Shown here: positions 11,793 through 25,274 of the stretch, piece after piece
Layout of the letters: every line of letters starts with the position of its first letter
How positions within the stretch are numbered: the first letter of the stretch is position 1
Source of the DNA: Sipunculus nudus
Lineage: Eukaryota > Annelida > Sipuncula > Golfingiida > Sipunculidae
Direction of reading: 5' to 3'
Length of the DNA: 64,000 bases
NCBI GenBank assembly: GCA_026874595.1
Contig: CM049317.1
Location: 31,426,901-31,490,900, forward strand
The notes under the pieces: generated by a model
Told to the model about the DNA's origin: nothing
Seen by the model: the letters and a program-made list of their open reading frames with translations, nothing else
The model's database searches: none
Position numbers and translations under genes: made by a program

Positions 11793-13940
11793 TGTAAGAC
11801 ATTAACAAACAGCTGGTTTGTTTCTAATACAAAGTTTTATACAAAGCCTAGGCCTGTTTATCTACTATGGTCCACCCATATTCATGAATACTAAATAGGC
11901 TGGAAACAAAGCAAGCAGTTCTATGGCCTACCTTGCACCCGGTGACCGCTTTTAAATTCCACATTATCTCTAAAAACAATTATCTCAACGGCGTCCCTGA
12001 CCTACTTGGACACCTACAAAGATACAGCTAACCCGAGAAGTGAAAATAAAACATAATTAAACCAAACGACACGATCCATTTAGTGACATCCAGTCCCCCC
12101 ATGATAAAGACGCCTACATGATACGTCGGTTACCCAAAAATGTATGTTTTCCCTAAAGAATGCCTGTTATAAATTTCCATTGCACACTATAGGTGTGACC
12201 ATTTGTGACTTGAAAGCTGCTGATCAGGATTAAATAAAGAATTAGGGAGCAAAGAACCAAGAGCCTACGCGAGTTCATTTCACATATTTATGTATATTAA
12301 TATGTCAATAATTAATTTCATTATTCAACATGACTTGATCAACCTGCGCTTTATATTTTATTTCAAAGTATAACTGGATGAAAAACTAAATATATGTGGG
12401 CTGGTTCCTTTTGTTTGCCTACATAGGATATTAGGCTAGTGCTATTTTTTGGTCGATGTCGATAATGTCAATATAATTTATTTAGAAGATATAAAAAGGC
12501 ACAGAACTGACTCCAGTGTACCATGTAGATATGAAAAGGTATATGATATAACGTAGTTAACTATACACAGTGATTATTTTATAATTCATATACTGGCTTC
12601 TTCAGTGGGGTGCAAATAGTTTACTTTTCTTCTCAAGGGGCCCCAGTATCACTAAGAGATAATGAGGACATGAACACACAGATGCCATCTGCATTGATAA
12701 TTATAAATTACTTGAACTGGCCATGGCAGCAATGGGGCAGCAGGATATGGGGTCAAGAGGATAACAGTATAGGGGTTGCTTGTACTTAGAATACATTTAT
12801 GTTATATCAGAATCTAACATAATTTTCGAACCTACGTAGGTCTATGTAACCTGTTTAGTGCCTCTTGCGACATAATTCCATTTTTTGAGGGACGGCCGTC
12901 TCTGATTAATTCAGTATTTTTTAACCAGATTAGCGACGTGTCCTTTACACAACATTTTTTTCGTTTTAGTAGTTAATAGGTAAAGATCATGGCTATCAAT
13001 ATTCCTTTGTTGCATGAACAAAATGAAAAAAGCAGCAGTACTTTATTTATTAGTATTGATAGGTATTTGTTGATTATTCCACGAAATGCAATTATGGAGG
13101 GCGTCTTTGCAAAGATACAAAAAATGGTTCTTTGGGAATAAATCATTATTTAAAATCGGTTGTGAAATTTATAATAAGTATTGTATGAAGCAATTAAAAT
13201 AAGTTTTTGTATTTGTGTGTATACTTTGTTGGTGTCAAGACGGGTATACCCACTGAAGGACGCATAATGTGGACGACACAGTGAAAAATGTGGGCCAGTC
13301 GGAGAACAAGGCGGATGTAACATGGACAACCGACCGTCAAATGAAGTCTTTCCTGAAAGATGACTACTAACCCTAACCTCCAAGAGACTTTAATATAATT
13401 GATCGGGAACGTTTGTGCAGAACGCTAAGGAAAGTGTAGTAGGAAACTTATTTTTTTTCTCTGATACAGTCACGTGTTGTGCTTTTAATTCGAGTCATCA
13501 TTTGCAAGTTACTATGCTTAATTATCCTATTATAAAACTTTCATGTGACATACTAGGCCATAATACTGTACATAATGTCTAAAGGGAAAGAGCTATGGTA
13601 CTGCGTGTATGATGACACTATAGACATGGTACAACTTTAATTCAAGAATGAACCCGTCAGGTTGATATCTGCCACTGTTAACAACATTGTCGATCATCCA
13701 CTAGCACCATTATACCAGTGTTTATTTTGTAATAATTCAGATTTAAAAGGATAGTATAATTCATTGACAAGACTTTATAATAATTGCCTGTTTGATCTTT
13801 GACAGTAATAGATGGAGAACACTGATGCTATTAAAGCATAAATATAATCTTGATTTGTAATGTTAGGGTGTTCCTCCCAGATGTAAAGCTGATAAAATAA
13901 TTCAGTTTCCTAACTTCTACAGTGATAGACGGGAATAAAG
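11793..13940. other. Non-coding stretch, no gene recognised
   Basis: AT-rich sequence with only short reading frames lacking conserved motifs. Nothing is supported here. Confidence 0.4.

Positions 13941-13943
<3 letters not shown>

Positions 13944-14005
<62 letters not shown>
13944..14005. repeat. (TA)n microsatellite
   Basis: An uninterrupted TA tract of about 62 bp. Confidence 0.97.
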
Positions 14006-14009
<4 letters not shown>

Positions 14010-15029
14010 TTTCGGAACCAGCGTTTGACATTTACCTTTGATGCTTATAAGATATAAGGATCAACAATAATAGTAAATAGCCTGTTGTTAATCATGGTAA
14101 ACAGACATCCAAAATTTGCTATGAAAGTGTGAAATTTGCAATAAATTTGGCTGTTTTAAGGAAGACATCTTTGTTATCTTGCGTAAGGTGTTTATATTCC
14201 CCTGACCTTCTAGATAAACACTATATATAAAACACCATATATGACCTTTTAAGATACCCCAATTTTTACATTTTTTGCTGTCCATTTCTAGTTGGGTATC
14301 AGAGTGTAAGATCGTCAGAAACAATACCAGCACAATTGGTTCCAATATAAGGTCCTGCACCCTTATTTGAGAGACGTTTTTACAGCCCTTTCATATCAAC
14401 AGAAGGGAGACAATACATCCCCTTGAAAATATAAACTCCAAACTATTCAGATCAACATCATCCCATTTTGTCTTGATGATAAGTATCCGATAGATATCTG
14501 CCATCTGTGATTCTAATGACAACAGGCGTAGCATATAGTTTCAGAATCCCGGGAACAACTTAGTAATATTTATTCTGTCGAAATCACGTGACGCATGTAT
14601 AGAAAAATTGGACACTAATAAACTGTTTCATGTTTAATGTACTGTATTTCCTTAGGACTACGGCGCCCATATTAGTAGAGTGGCCTTTCTTATAAGCTTA
14701 TTACAATGGAGCAGTGCCAAACGTATCTCCATTTTACTGAATATGAACAATGTCAAGTAACCTCTTGAAACAATGTTTCAATGAAATACCCCTCGAATTA
14801 TCAGGACATTTTAGCTCCCCTCATAGTCTTTTGCGATATAATAACCTAACTATTCATATGAGCTAGAACATGTTCATTTTCTATCATAAAACAGAAATAA
14901 AATCAAAATATATATGTGTGCGTTTCGAAATGTGCACTCATTTGTGAGTGAAACATACAAACGTTTTGCAGGGCCTTCCGATGAAGCCTGCAGACCTTAC
15001 CCTGGGTGCGGGCCTACCGTTAAAAAATC

Positions 15030-15110
15030 TCACCTCCTCGTCTGCGATTCGAACTCAAAATACCACGGTTCTGAGTCCTGTGCTCTAACTTGAGTACAGA
15101 AGCCGTTAGA
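15030..15110 (-). mobile_element. tRNA-like SINE fragment
   Basis: The minus strand contains a B-box-like GAGTTCGAATCGC and an A-box-like AAGTTAGAGCACAGG. Part of the 15085-15110 stretch belongs to the inverted duplication, so the SINE call applies mainly to 15030-15085. Confidence 0.35.
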
Positions 15111-15299
15111 TTCGCAATTTCTGTATAGGTAACATTTCTGTTCAATAAAAAGCCATCCGACTAGATTTTCTAAACTTTGGTTGATAGGTAACTGTCACGA
15201 CCATTATTTATCATTTCCGACAATCGTTATTTGTGTAGGCTAGTCTCATGTCTCTGGAAGCGTTTCACTATTCAGTGGTAGTTTGCACGATTCAAACGT

Positions 15300-16500
15300 C
15301 TAATGTAAGGAACATACCTGGTCCTTGGGCGAACAATCTGTATCCATAGCCAATGCCAGCACAGGGACTGTTTCTTAAATGGTTTACCTGCTCTGACCGT
15401 TATTGTAATTATTTTCATTTTGAACTCGAATCTTTACCGATTGGTAACCACTTATAATTTGTTAAACACAACAATTACTGCATAGAGCTTATCTATATAT
15501 TATTTGCTTAGGTCATAATGAAGGGGTATTGTAAGAACATTTTTTAATATCGCCAAAAATATGATTTTTGTTATAAATTTATATCATGTTTTCCAGGGTC
15601 GCTTCCTCAGAAGCATTAATCTGATCACCCTGATCCCTTTTGGCGACACAATAACATTAATTTTCAAGCATTAATTTACATCAGAATTTCATATGTTCAT
15701 AATCATAATTAGAGGTATTCCTTTGGAAATCTATAATATCTACACGACTTATTGATCTGTATATATTACCTTAGCAAATGAAGTGATCAAAAGTTCCTAT
15801 CCCTCATAATTCTTGTAGTTATGGTCAGCAATTCCTGCGGCATGCTTCAAGCAAGATAAAGATTTATTTCAGAAAAAAAATCAACTATCTTGTTTTACTG
15901 TTACAAAAATTATTAACAATGCCATTTGCATTGTAAATTTCGATTGTTTGCCAAAGCGTACTTAGGTTTTCAATAAATTCCTCATTGGCATCAAGAGAGT
16001 GACTTGCGACACAGTATTGGTACGTTTTCACATGACCGACCATAAAGTGTAGCTCTAGAACAATCAATTTGTATTGAAACATTATAAAAATATAACTATT
16101 ATATATGGAAGCTAGTATCGAGTCAACCACGTCTTCTGTATTAATATTAAATCTTAATTTTTTTTTATATACAATTCGTAATCATATGATTAATTTATTT
16201 ATTTTTATTGTAGGGTTATGTAATAAAAATTGTTAAGTTTGTTAAATTATTCTATGGTATATCAATAATATTAATGTTGGTTTACTTCTTTCGAGACTCT
16301 ATTAATAGAAAGAATTTTTGCACCATTTCCACCGCATTCAGTACACTTGTCTTAGCCTTATACGAATTCTGTAGATAATCATCATCAGATACTTGAACAA
16401 TACTCATTGTTAATACTTAGTTGATCCTTCGTCATAAATATATTCCTTTAATTCACTATCATCTATGCCTTTCCTAAATAATTGACAATCCTTGGACCGC
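15300..16500 (-). pseudogene. Decayed coding sequence of unknown family (left paralog)
   Basis: Minus-strand frames keep protein similarity to the inverted copy at 38690-39520. A segment at 16050-15910 reads LELHFMV, then VASHSL, NEEFIENLSTL and IEIYNA; the paralog reads LEIHFMV, AGHSL, NEEFIDTLSTL and IEIYNA. Next comes VTVKQD in both. A later segment at 15360-15290 reads NSPCAGIGYGYRL, against NSPNTSIGSVYRL. Frames shift between these pieces and several stops are present. Amino-acid level conservation across a diverged duplication argues that the ancestral block was protein-coding. The family is not recognised and no function is proposed. Confidence 0.4.
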
Positions 16501-17520
16501 CTTTTATCCTGTCATTGTTTTTCTTACAGATAACTGTATTCCTGCTTGTCTTATCTGCCTTCGTTGTTTATGTTACAAAAACTGAGAATATAATCGCTTT
16601 CCTTGAAGTGTGCATTCAGGCCAGTTTGGGACAGAGTTTATCTTATTCTCTACAGAGATTATATCTGTATAAAATCCGATAAATATTAAAGGGGTGTTGT
16701 TCTCTAAACACGTGACTGATTATTTTGGGGGAGGTTTCACTTTTGGTCACATCAGGTGGCTTGTCTGAACCAGCTCTTTCTATCCCCAGCCAGCGTCTGT
16801 GAGCCAATCAGACTTAAAAAGTTCCTGCCGTATATTCACATAAAGGACTGTAACTTATTGAGAAGGTTGCTCTTCTACTGCTTTCTGGTCTAGTTTATTT
16901 ATTTTATAAAAAATTATATATGTTCTAACTGCCAGATGGAAACCTTGGCAAACGTTCATGGTCATAAGCTTCAAATCTCAAGGTACCAAAAGAGACAGTG
17001 GTCTAGCTTTTAAAAAGGCTAATACTATGTCTGCTGTAAAAGCTCCCGCGGCTGCTCTTGAAACTGAAATCACCCTAAAAGGTAGCTCACCAGCATCCCT
17101 GTACTACCAATGTGTTGTGCTAATTTCGTAAAATCTGCTGTATTCTGAAGCATATTACAGCACTTATTAATGCATATTGTTATTTACTGTCATATAAATT
17201 TATTTGATCTAAATAAACTGCATGTTTATCGCTTCTTGATTTCCTCCCAACTGTTAATTATTGTTTAAATTATTCTGTTGACTGCCGCTGTGAAATATTT
17301 TATATATATCTATAGCCAATTTTTCAACGACACAGTCCAGATAATATAGCTCATCATTTAAACGAAAATTATTTTACGTTGTTTACACTCCGAGCACAAC
17401 CGAGGAATAATTATAATATAGTTGGTATAAGTATCTTAATTAGAAAATATTTGTATCATTTGTCTCCATGTATTACATAAACTACATTAGATTAAGTGTG
17501 GTGATGCCGGGCGATAATAG

Positions 17521-18011
17521 AAAAAAAATACTGTGGATGTGACTCATTCAATGCGCAGTCGTAAGACCACGTCAGTTTGCATATATTGGTGGCGTCGTTA
17601 ATTGTAACACAATGTAACACAGTTGCTACACATAGACATTGCACTCTAAGAGCTATTCTTTGGCACCTTATTAATTTTGATAAAGTTAGTTTCATCCATG
17701 ATGTTTGAATGTTAAATGAATATTGCTCCAGATAAAGAACATATGTATGTGTATGTGCGTCGGTATATATGCAGCCGTAAGTTTAATTGTATAAAAGAGC
17801 AACGAGCCATTCTGAGCTATGTGCCTTTGCATATGAATTTTCGAAAAAGATCAGTGCTTAGAAATTACAAACTGCCAGTACTGTTTGCCGTATGCCTATA
17901 TCCCTTCTAGTGATGGGCTTATTTCCAGAAAAAATGCGTGAATCCAAGCACTTACAATTTATTACACTAGTTGTAGTATAATTTTGATATTTATGGGTTA
18001 GTTATAATGTA
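17521..18011. other. Non-coding stretch, no gene recognised
   Basis: Short reading frames only; no conserved motif, repeat or RNA gene was identified. Confidence 0.35.
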
Positions 18012-18130
18012 CAGTGAAACCATTCTTGGGTGGACAGTCACGGGACCGGACGGTTTGTACGTTTTAGCGGGTTGTCCGCCCCAGAGGGGGTCAGGCCCAG
18101 GAGGACCGGCTGCGGCCACACATCGGACCC
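18012..18130 (+). mobile_element. Solo left end of a TA-inserting DNA transposon
   Basis: After a TA at 18010-18011 the sequence starts CAGTGAAACC and continues with GTGGACAGTCACGGGACCGG and GGTTGTCCGCC. This terminal design is close to that of the complete element at 47813-48845. No matching right end was found downstream. Confidence 0.5.
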
Positions 18131-18225
18131 AAGTATCTGACTAAATTTTCATCTAATATTTGATCTTAAATATATGTCATATGTGAATAAAAATGCTACC
18201 GGTTGCTGTGTTTATTTTTGTTTAT

Positions 18226-18523
18226 TTTGAAATGAGGATTTTAATATTAACTGGAACGTTGCCGTGATTACTTGTGAGAAAATAATATTCTAATATTGAC
18301 TGACATCGAAAGGATTTACTCGTCTTGACGTATACATTTCTGCACTGGGTCCGAAATATTTCTCAATTATTTCCTTTGAAATGAGGATTTTAATATTAAC
18401 TGGAACGTTGCCGTGATTACTTTTGAGAAAATAATATTCTAATATTGACTGACATTGAAATGATTTACTCGTCTTGACGTATACATTTCTGCACTGGGTC
18501 CGAAATATTTCTCAATTATTTAC
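18226..18523 (+). repeat. Tandem duplication, 2 x 149 bp
   Basis: Two head-to-tail copies begin TTTGAAATGAGGATTTTAA at 18226 and 18375 and end with CTCAATTATTT. They differ at only a few positions, so the duplication is fairly young. No coding potential. Confidence 0.9.
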
Positions 18524-18743
18524 TCTTTCCGAGATATTAAAAGGATCGCTTTTTGTCTAAATTAATTTCTGACATCTCGTTCCAGTTTTGTTTATTTTTC
18601 ATTTATTATCCTTGTCAGTACAAGTATTACGCTGCCAAGTTTATACACACATTCAGGTCAATCGCCACTCTCTGCATACTTAACATAATGTGGTCTTGTC
18701 ACCTATGTAAACCAAATTAACTAGCTTTGCAAATATAATTGTT

Positions 18744-18870
18744 TAATATTTGACCATTCATTGGTTACCTCAAATGTAAGAGGTACACAATAAACAAAAA
18801 GGAAAGAACAAAGATCGCCCAATTATGGCATGATGATAATACAGGAATGTAATGTCTTCATGGTAGGTAA
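18744..18870 (+). repeat. Dispersed copy of 8955-9085
   Basis: Same orientation and same landmarks (TTTGACCATTCA, AAGATCGCCCA, GATAATACAG, TGTCTTCATG). Confidence 0.65.
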
Positions 18871-18984
18871 ATTGCCGAAATAGTTCAGATATCTCGTTGC
18901 ACTATGGGGAATTAAGACTAAAGATTTAAAGAAAATTTATTTCTAGGCTGCTATGGATATATGTTTGCCTTAATTTTACCTTGA

Positions 18985-19365
18985 ATGCAGTATATGTTAT
19001 GTATGCATATTTACTTAAATGAAGGATCCTTGATACGGTCAGGGTATGGTAAACTGGTGTCTGATAAAAGATCCATCGGCAGTCAGTGGAGTCGCAACAA
19101 GGACAGTCTCAAAGCATCGCAGGATCAAAAAGTGAAGCATGCAACTGCACACAAAGGTAAAGAAGACACTGACGTAGCACGACTGGCGGAGTCTATGAGG
19201 AAACGTGAGGTCCGCAAGGCGAAGATGGCAGATTCCTCAACAGTAATCATCGGTCATATGTGTCCAATATGCGGGATGTTCTTCCGTGCTTCGGATTGGC
19301 CCAACGACATCTCCGGACACAAAAAGCTACTACCCTTAACTTTATATATATATAATGGAACATGA
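18985..19365 (+). CDS. Unrecognised ORF with C-x2-C zinc-finger-like C-terminus
   Basis: An open frame of 126 residues. After ~12 residues it becomes strongly basic and hydrophilic (SQWSRNKDSLKASQDQKVKH; ESMRKREVRKAKM). It ends in a finger-like CPICGMFFRASDWPNDISGH, which has C-x2-C but only one His at an unusual spacing (C-x15-H). The composition is unlike the surrounding AT-rich frames, so this may be a real exon or a transposon-derived piece. The first residues may be intron: a possible acceptor ends at 18984 (TTGAATGCAG). The frame runs into the 34-bp inverted repeat at 19355, where the original sequence was probably interrupted. The family is unknown. Confidence 0.35.
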   Translation: MQYMLCMHIYLNEGSLIRSGYGKLVSDKRSIGSQWSRNKDSLKASQDQKVKHATAHKGKEDTDVARLAESMRKREVRKAKMADSSTVIIGHMCPICGMFFRASDWPNDISGHKKLLPLTLYIYNGT

Positions 19366-19431
19366 ATACACAGAAAAGTCGGTTCACTCCCATCGGCAGT
19401 GAACCGACTTTTCTGTGTATTCATGTTCCAT
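19355..19431. repeat. Perfect 34-bp inverted repeat (hairpin) with 9-base loop
   Basis: Arms 19355-19388 and 19398-19431 are exact reverse complements, separated by CCCATCGGC. The loop plus start of the right arm (CCATCGGCAGT) also occurs at about 19073, upstream in the zinc-finger-like ORF. The arms could form a 34-bp stem in RNA or a cruciform in DNA. This could be a fold-back element or the scar of a template switch during replication. Confidence 0.9.
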
Positions 19432-19466
19432 TCCTTCGTACAACGAACCAGCATGGCTATTCATTC

Positions 19467-19467
19467 A

Positions 19468-19534
<67 letters not shown>

Positions 19535-19552
19535 CTATATATATATATATAT
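19467..19552. repeat. Compound (CT)n-(AT)n microsatellite
   Basis: A CT tract to 19510 is followed directly by an AT tract with one C interruption. Confidence 0.95.
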
Positions 19553-20183
19553 TAGGTAAGGGATATGCGCATCACATGATAAAATCACCTGTTTCTATCA
19601 CATGTGGAGAGTTTAGGACCAAAGATTTTTTCAACCGCCCTTGACATCAACATACACCGATCCAAATACTATATTAATTATCCTTGGGGAGTGTCCTAAA
19701 TCCTTATACCGTTATTGATTATACGTATTATTACTGTTCTTAATCACAAAACTAATAATCAAATAATATAAATATAATATATATAGTAATATATCAATTT
19801 AAAAAATTATCTGTATTTGCTAGGTTTCTTAAACGTAAAAATAAGCAGTTTTCTCACTAATTCCAATTAAAATTAACGTCCAATGTTAGCTGATATTAAA
19901 TTAAATAGAGAGATAAAGAAATCACAAATAAGTTGACCAAATTTATTATTTCGCTCGAACCGGCGATGTCGGAGAAATGTAGATTGTCATTATGTGATTA
20001 TTCATGCCTTGGAGGTCAAGCTACGATGTTAGAGAAGAAACTGACACTTCAAACCAGTGCCAACTGTCGGCCATCGTTTAAACTATTTAAACACTTATTT
20101 TCTACTATTTTTTAATATTGTTTTTAATCTCCAAGGACATCAATAAGGTATATTGTTAACGGAAACCCCGGTCTACTTTTAAG

Positions 20184-20186
<3 letters not shown>

Positions 20187-20238
<52 letters not shown>
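20187..20238. repeat. (TA)n microsatellite
   Basis: An uninterrupted TA tract of about 52 bp. Confidence 0.97.
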
Positions 20239-20241
<3 letters not shown>

Positions 20242-23200
20242 TACATATATAAACATACTCAATAGTGGATATAAAACTTCATAATCATGTTTTATATATT
20301 GATACAAGTAAGGTCACGGTGTTGACAATATTAGTCTTGTTATATTCAAATGTTCTCATAATTGATGTCATATGGAACTGAACATTGTTTACAAAGACGA
20401 CATTCAGCCGACGGCTATTTTTTTCGTTTTCAATCGTTACGACTACTTGTTACAGTGCAATAAACCAGATTTTAAGCCATAATCCATGAAGCTATTTACA
20501 ACTTTATCAGCTCCAAGTGGCTGCATACGCCTATGGTCACACAACAAGGACAAAATACGTTGATCCTGTCAATACGTAACCACTTATGAACTAAGGTCGT
20601 TGTATGGTACAAATTAGCCATGAATGATACGAGTGGTTATTCCTTTCTAAACTCACTACAAAACACTACTACACCGTATTAACATGATTTTTAAGTCAAG
20701 ACCAAACTAACAAGTGAGAAATACCAAATAACTTTGAACCATCTGTTCACCTTTATTGTGTCTTGAACGTGTAGACATCAATAAAAGCATACCTTCCCAT
20801 TAATTAAACACCCATATTTGTTAAATATTTACGGTGATAGTTGTTATTTATTGAAGAATATAACATCATCATAATATAACATATATGTTATCTTCAAGTT
20901 TGGCAAATAAGTGTACAGTGTTTCAATGAAGTTTTTTTAAAAAAAAAATACACACATTGCTTTGGTATACAAACTATATATTATCAATCATATATATTGT
21001 TGTATTTATTAATATATCAATCAAGTCAGTTCATACAAACATGTACATCTGTAAGACGACAAAATCGAATACGCTCATCTGGCGAATATAATTGTCAGCG
21101 ATCGCAACATTTGAAAAAAATATCATTGTTGGTATGAATTGATAAGACGGTAACATTTCTTTAAGTAAAGCTGGTGTTATTCCAAATGCACATTGCAATT
21201 AAAATATTGAATGGGTGTAGTGTGGAATATACTTAATGGTGATTCATATTGATGAAAATATCCTTGGTTACATTTTAATAATCATAAGGTATCAGGAAGT
21301 GTGAGATATCTTTCAGTATGATCTAAATCTTGTTTATGGTAGTATATTTTTTTACATATTCTACCATTACAGTTGATTAACCTAAATGTTAACTGGAATT
21401 TCCTTATCAAGGTAAATTACCCATTTTTGTCACAGTCATATCCATGAACAATTGTTTATTTATCCAATCAGCAAAACATCTGTTCAAAGTACAAACTGCT
21501 CCAAGAGATGGCTTGAAATTGTTTCTGGGAAACCATGCGAAATAAAAAATAAATTCTTTCATAAAGTTTTCTGTGGTAATATAGCTTAATGTAGCACAAT
21601 TGCAAAATCCAACAAAAATATTTTCATGGTTTACAATAAAAGATTATGTTACACTTAGAAAACGAATCGGTGTTATATTTTAAAACAACAAATTAGTTGA
21701 CCCTTAGTTGAAATTAAATCAACATTCTAGAAAAGAAAAAGGGCCTTGCCCCCCCCCCCCACCCGGGGGGCAAGGGACCTACCCCCGGAATATAATAGTT
21801 GTTTTGAAAATGTAAGAGTAGAAATGCTGAAATGCTTTGTCCTAAATTAATTATAAAATAACTGTGAAGAGAATTGTTTCATTTATAGTAATGTGATCAA
21901 GGAAAAATATGCTTTGCGCAATTTAATGTCAGAATGGGGAATAATCTGATCTGCATCCGGGTAATATTGTGGATCTGGCTATCCGAAGGGATAGGGATGT
22001 ACATATATATGGGGTGTCGAATGGTTTCTAGTTTCATTTATGGGTCTTACACAGTGATGTAGTACTGTAGTCCGGACCGAAAGGCTTCTCATATATGGTG
22101 CTATTTAATTATTTTCTTTAATAACTATTATTATTTATTATTATTCAAAAGGTACTGTTTAATAAAAATTGCCTGAAGACATTCTTACCAGCAGTTTTAC
22201 ATATAATTAAAGAAAAAAAATTGGTGGTAATTCCTGTTACTATAGCTGAACCTTTTTTTATATGACATTCAGTACTTGTAATGACAAATCAATTTTGTTT
22301 TAATATGGACCCGCTAATATAGAAGGGTCTGAGTCAAATCAAATCAATATTTTGTAATATTTGTCATTATTATTAATTAAATTGAGTTGGCAAACAATAA
22401 CATAACAATTCAATGATGTATGGCAAGATTTACTATGACATTGGATATGCTTATTTCAATTTTTAATGAATAATTAAATTTGAAATAAATACCTGTCTTA
22501 CATAACTTACATTAAGCTGTATAACATAAAATTAAAAATAAACTGTATTATAAAATTAAAAATAATATAAATCTAATTTTCTTTCAGTGGAATCAGAGGT
22601 GATTGGAAATAAAGTGTCTACCAGCAGTTAAAACTGAGTATGTGATTATATAGTGTTAGTTCCTCATCTAAGGTTCTCATTTCTAGTGGTCATGACTTAT
22701 GAGTCACGTGAGTCACGTGTTTACAGATGACGACCTCAAGGCATACACAACTTGTATAATAATTAACCGCACTTTGTAGTTGATGTTTGGGTACAACACG
22801 AAAGTACATACTCTTCATCATCCAGATTGCCTGGAACAAAACATTTTATTGACAACTTAAGTTGGCTATTAAACCGAACAGATCCCAACATTATAATACT
22901 TTTATATAAATGGCTTTGTCCAAATATTTCTAAACTACATACGTAACCAAACAGACAGAACTGGAGGGAGTGGTTTACGCCATTTTTTCATGTAGCAATA
23001 TATTTTGCTAACGTTCTTACTGCCTCGTTTCGTTCTATCAGTTCAATTATTTCTTTTTGTTTGTAGACAGGGAATGTATTTTGCCCAATTACCCATTATC
23101 AAGAATAAAAACAAGTATAAAAGTATATAAGTTATAGTATATATATTCTAGAGATAAATAATTAAAGAAAATTATGAATAAATAATTATGATAGCATAGT

Positions 23201-25270
23201 ACAGGTCTGTAGCTGAGTAGCCTTCTTATACATCCCCCACCTTAATTATCTCATCCTTTGAAATCAACAAAAGCAGAAAAATAATTCATGCTTATATCGT
23301 CTTAATCGTTCAACGAAATAATTTGCAATACTACATATCTCGCCCAAAATATTTCTTAAAAAGTACAACCTCAAAATAATTTTTATATGTGACTAAAAAG
23401 ATGATAAGTTGCCAAACGTTTGCATGTGATATCGTATGTTGTTCTATTTATGTTTTACTGTTTTAGCATAATCCCGCCACCGCCGCCGCAGTTTTCTTGA
23501 ACGAAATATTTCACAGATATTTATCAAACTATACATGTGCATAGGTATGGCTGAAAGGACGAAGTCTATTTAAGATGAGGCCAACCTTTTACAATAGGAC
23601 TGAAATTGACCCTGAATATGTCAATTTTTGTGTATATCACATCACACAGATTTAAAATATATCAGACAAGATTGGTCTAACGATCGAAGGTTGATCAAAG
23701 ATCGTGGGTAGCTTAATTTAGTATGGAGGACTGGTGGCGCCACTTCTAAACCGTTTCTTGTTTTCGGTCGTGTTAATACCCCAAACATTTTCACTTAACA
23801 GTAGTGTGAGCTTTATACGTAAAAACTAAGGGACAGATTTCTTTTATATTGTGCACATGCAAAAATGGGTTGTGGGTTGGGAGTGTCCTTCCCCTTAAAT
23901 ATATCCAAATTTGGTTGAAAAAAGTGGTTGGATGCATTTTTTTCTAAAAATCAATATGATAGATGCCAGATGGTTACCGAATGAGACCAACAGCGACTCT
24001 GACCTTGTTTTTCAAGGTCAAATTTGAACAAATATATGATCTTTAATGAACCCTTTAACTTCATCAACACATATTTTCCCCTCAAATTTCATACAAAGGT
24101 CATACCCTAATATGTTTATAATACCTAAAAGCATCAAAAGTACATTTTATTTCTATCAATGACGTTGCAAAATGATACATTATACATTCATATATGCATG
24201 ATACATTCATAATTTATCTTCATTGCAGTTCTTGGTTTACTTTTATCAAGTATTATGTTGACAACTTATCTTTGTCAAATCTACTTCAGTTGTAAGTCGA
24301 TTTTACATTATGTTCTGTTCTCTTATATAGTGTCATGCACTTAATTTAGTTTAGTGTATGATCAGTTTCAGTAAATCATTTGATGTATAAAATTATTCTA
24401 TCAAGAAAATATCAGTATTTGTGTATCATCAGTTAATAAATACAACTATATTACTGTTAGGAATTCTGATTTGATGTATAGAATATCTTTTTTCTGATAC
24501 ATTATGTTATGAAAGACTAATCTATAAGTGTTTATGCCTGCCGTTTTGAAAGTTGGCAGATAATTTTATGTTAATCTGCTGTGTGTTTACATGTGTGTGT
24601 GTTTGTTTGCTTTGGGGGGGGGGGGGGGTCGAGGTGCAAAACCGGCTGGAAAGTTAACGCCCGTATGGAGGGTGATGTGTAAAATATTTTTATTTAAAAA
24701 ATATTAATTGGCATTTCTTATTTTTGAGGCATATGAACGATAGAAATTTAATAAAATTGTAATGTTTCGGTTGTGACAATTTGGCCTAACTGTGCAGTTC
24801 AGTTGGTTTTTGTTAAATTCCTCGAGGGAAAGAAGTGATTTAAATTGTTAATACGTGTGTCCAAGGAAGGGAACGGCCTGTTGAAAGGCTTTAATGGTGC
24901 ATGGTCTCTGTTCCTAAACTGTCCAACATCAGTAATGTACATTTGAATAATTTTTTAATATTACCGCAATTCTAAAAAAACATTTTAAATAAAACATAGT
25001 TTTTGGTCATTATACATTTATTATCTGTTAATAGTGAAAGTATATGTATAAGTATATATATAAGTATGTGATATCAGACTGACATTTATTGACATCCGCG
25101 AAACTCAAATCTACAACATGAAAAGCGGATCCAGGAAAGTGGTTAACCGTCAGTTTTTCAGGTACAACTGAAAGCCAGCAACCCGAAAGTAGGTGTCAAG
25201 GGTTTTTGTGAGCCACCCACCAATATATTTCCTTGGAGAATAAAATCTACATATCACATATATGCGACAT
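20239..25270. other. 5-kb AT-rich non-coding stretch
   Basis: No gene, SINE head or transposon end was recognised. Small features are a G/C hairpin at 21744-21785, a poly(G) run at 24616-24628, and a short tandem GAGTCACGT pair near 22702-22719. A segment near 20490-20560 (TGGCTGCATACGCCTATG) resembles the reverse complement of 43425-43475. Confidence 0.5.
21744..21785. repeat. G/C-rich 11-bp hairpin
   Basis: CCTTGCCCCCC (21744-21754) pairs with GGGGGGCAAGG (21775-21785) in an otherwise AT-rich region. It may be a sequencing-sensitive homopolymer site. Confidence 0.6.
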
Positions 25271-25274
25271 TGCC

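Larger units (their letters stand above)
14070..17520 (-). repeat. Inverted duplication block, left copy (partner 37750-44700)
   Basis: Read in reverse complement, this block is collinear with 37750-44700. Landmarks: 17290-17520 with 37755-37970 (GGTGATGCCGGGCGATAATAG); 17190-17270 with 37980-38080 (CGCTTCTTGATTTCCTC); 15890-16110 with 39190-39345. Further right, 15085-15380 pairs with 39405-39680 (GTAGTTTGCACG), 14360-14640 with 44000-44270, and 14080-14260 with 44410-44650. The right copy is longer because SINEs, a DIRS fragment and other DNA have been inserted between 39.7 and 44.0 kb. This is an old, diverged inverted segmental duplication. Confidence 0.8.

Noticed and set aside
19254-19559. 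Overlapping frames on both strands that share the residues NTQKSRFT
   Set aside because: They are a by-product of the perfect inverted repeat plus the CT/AT microsatellite.
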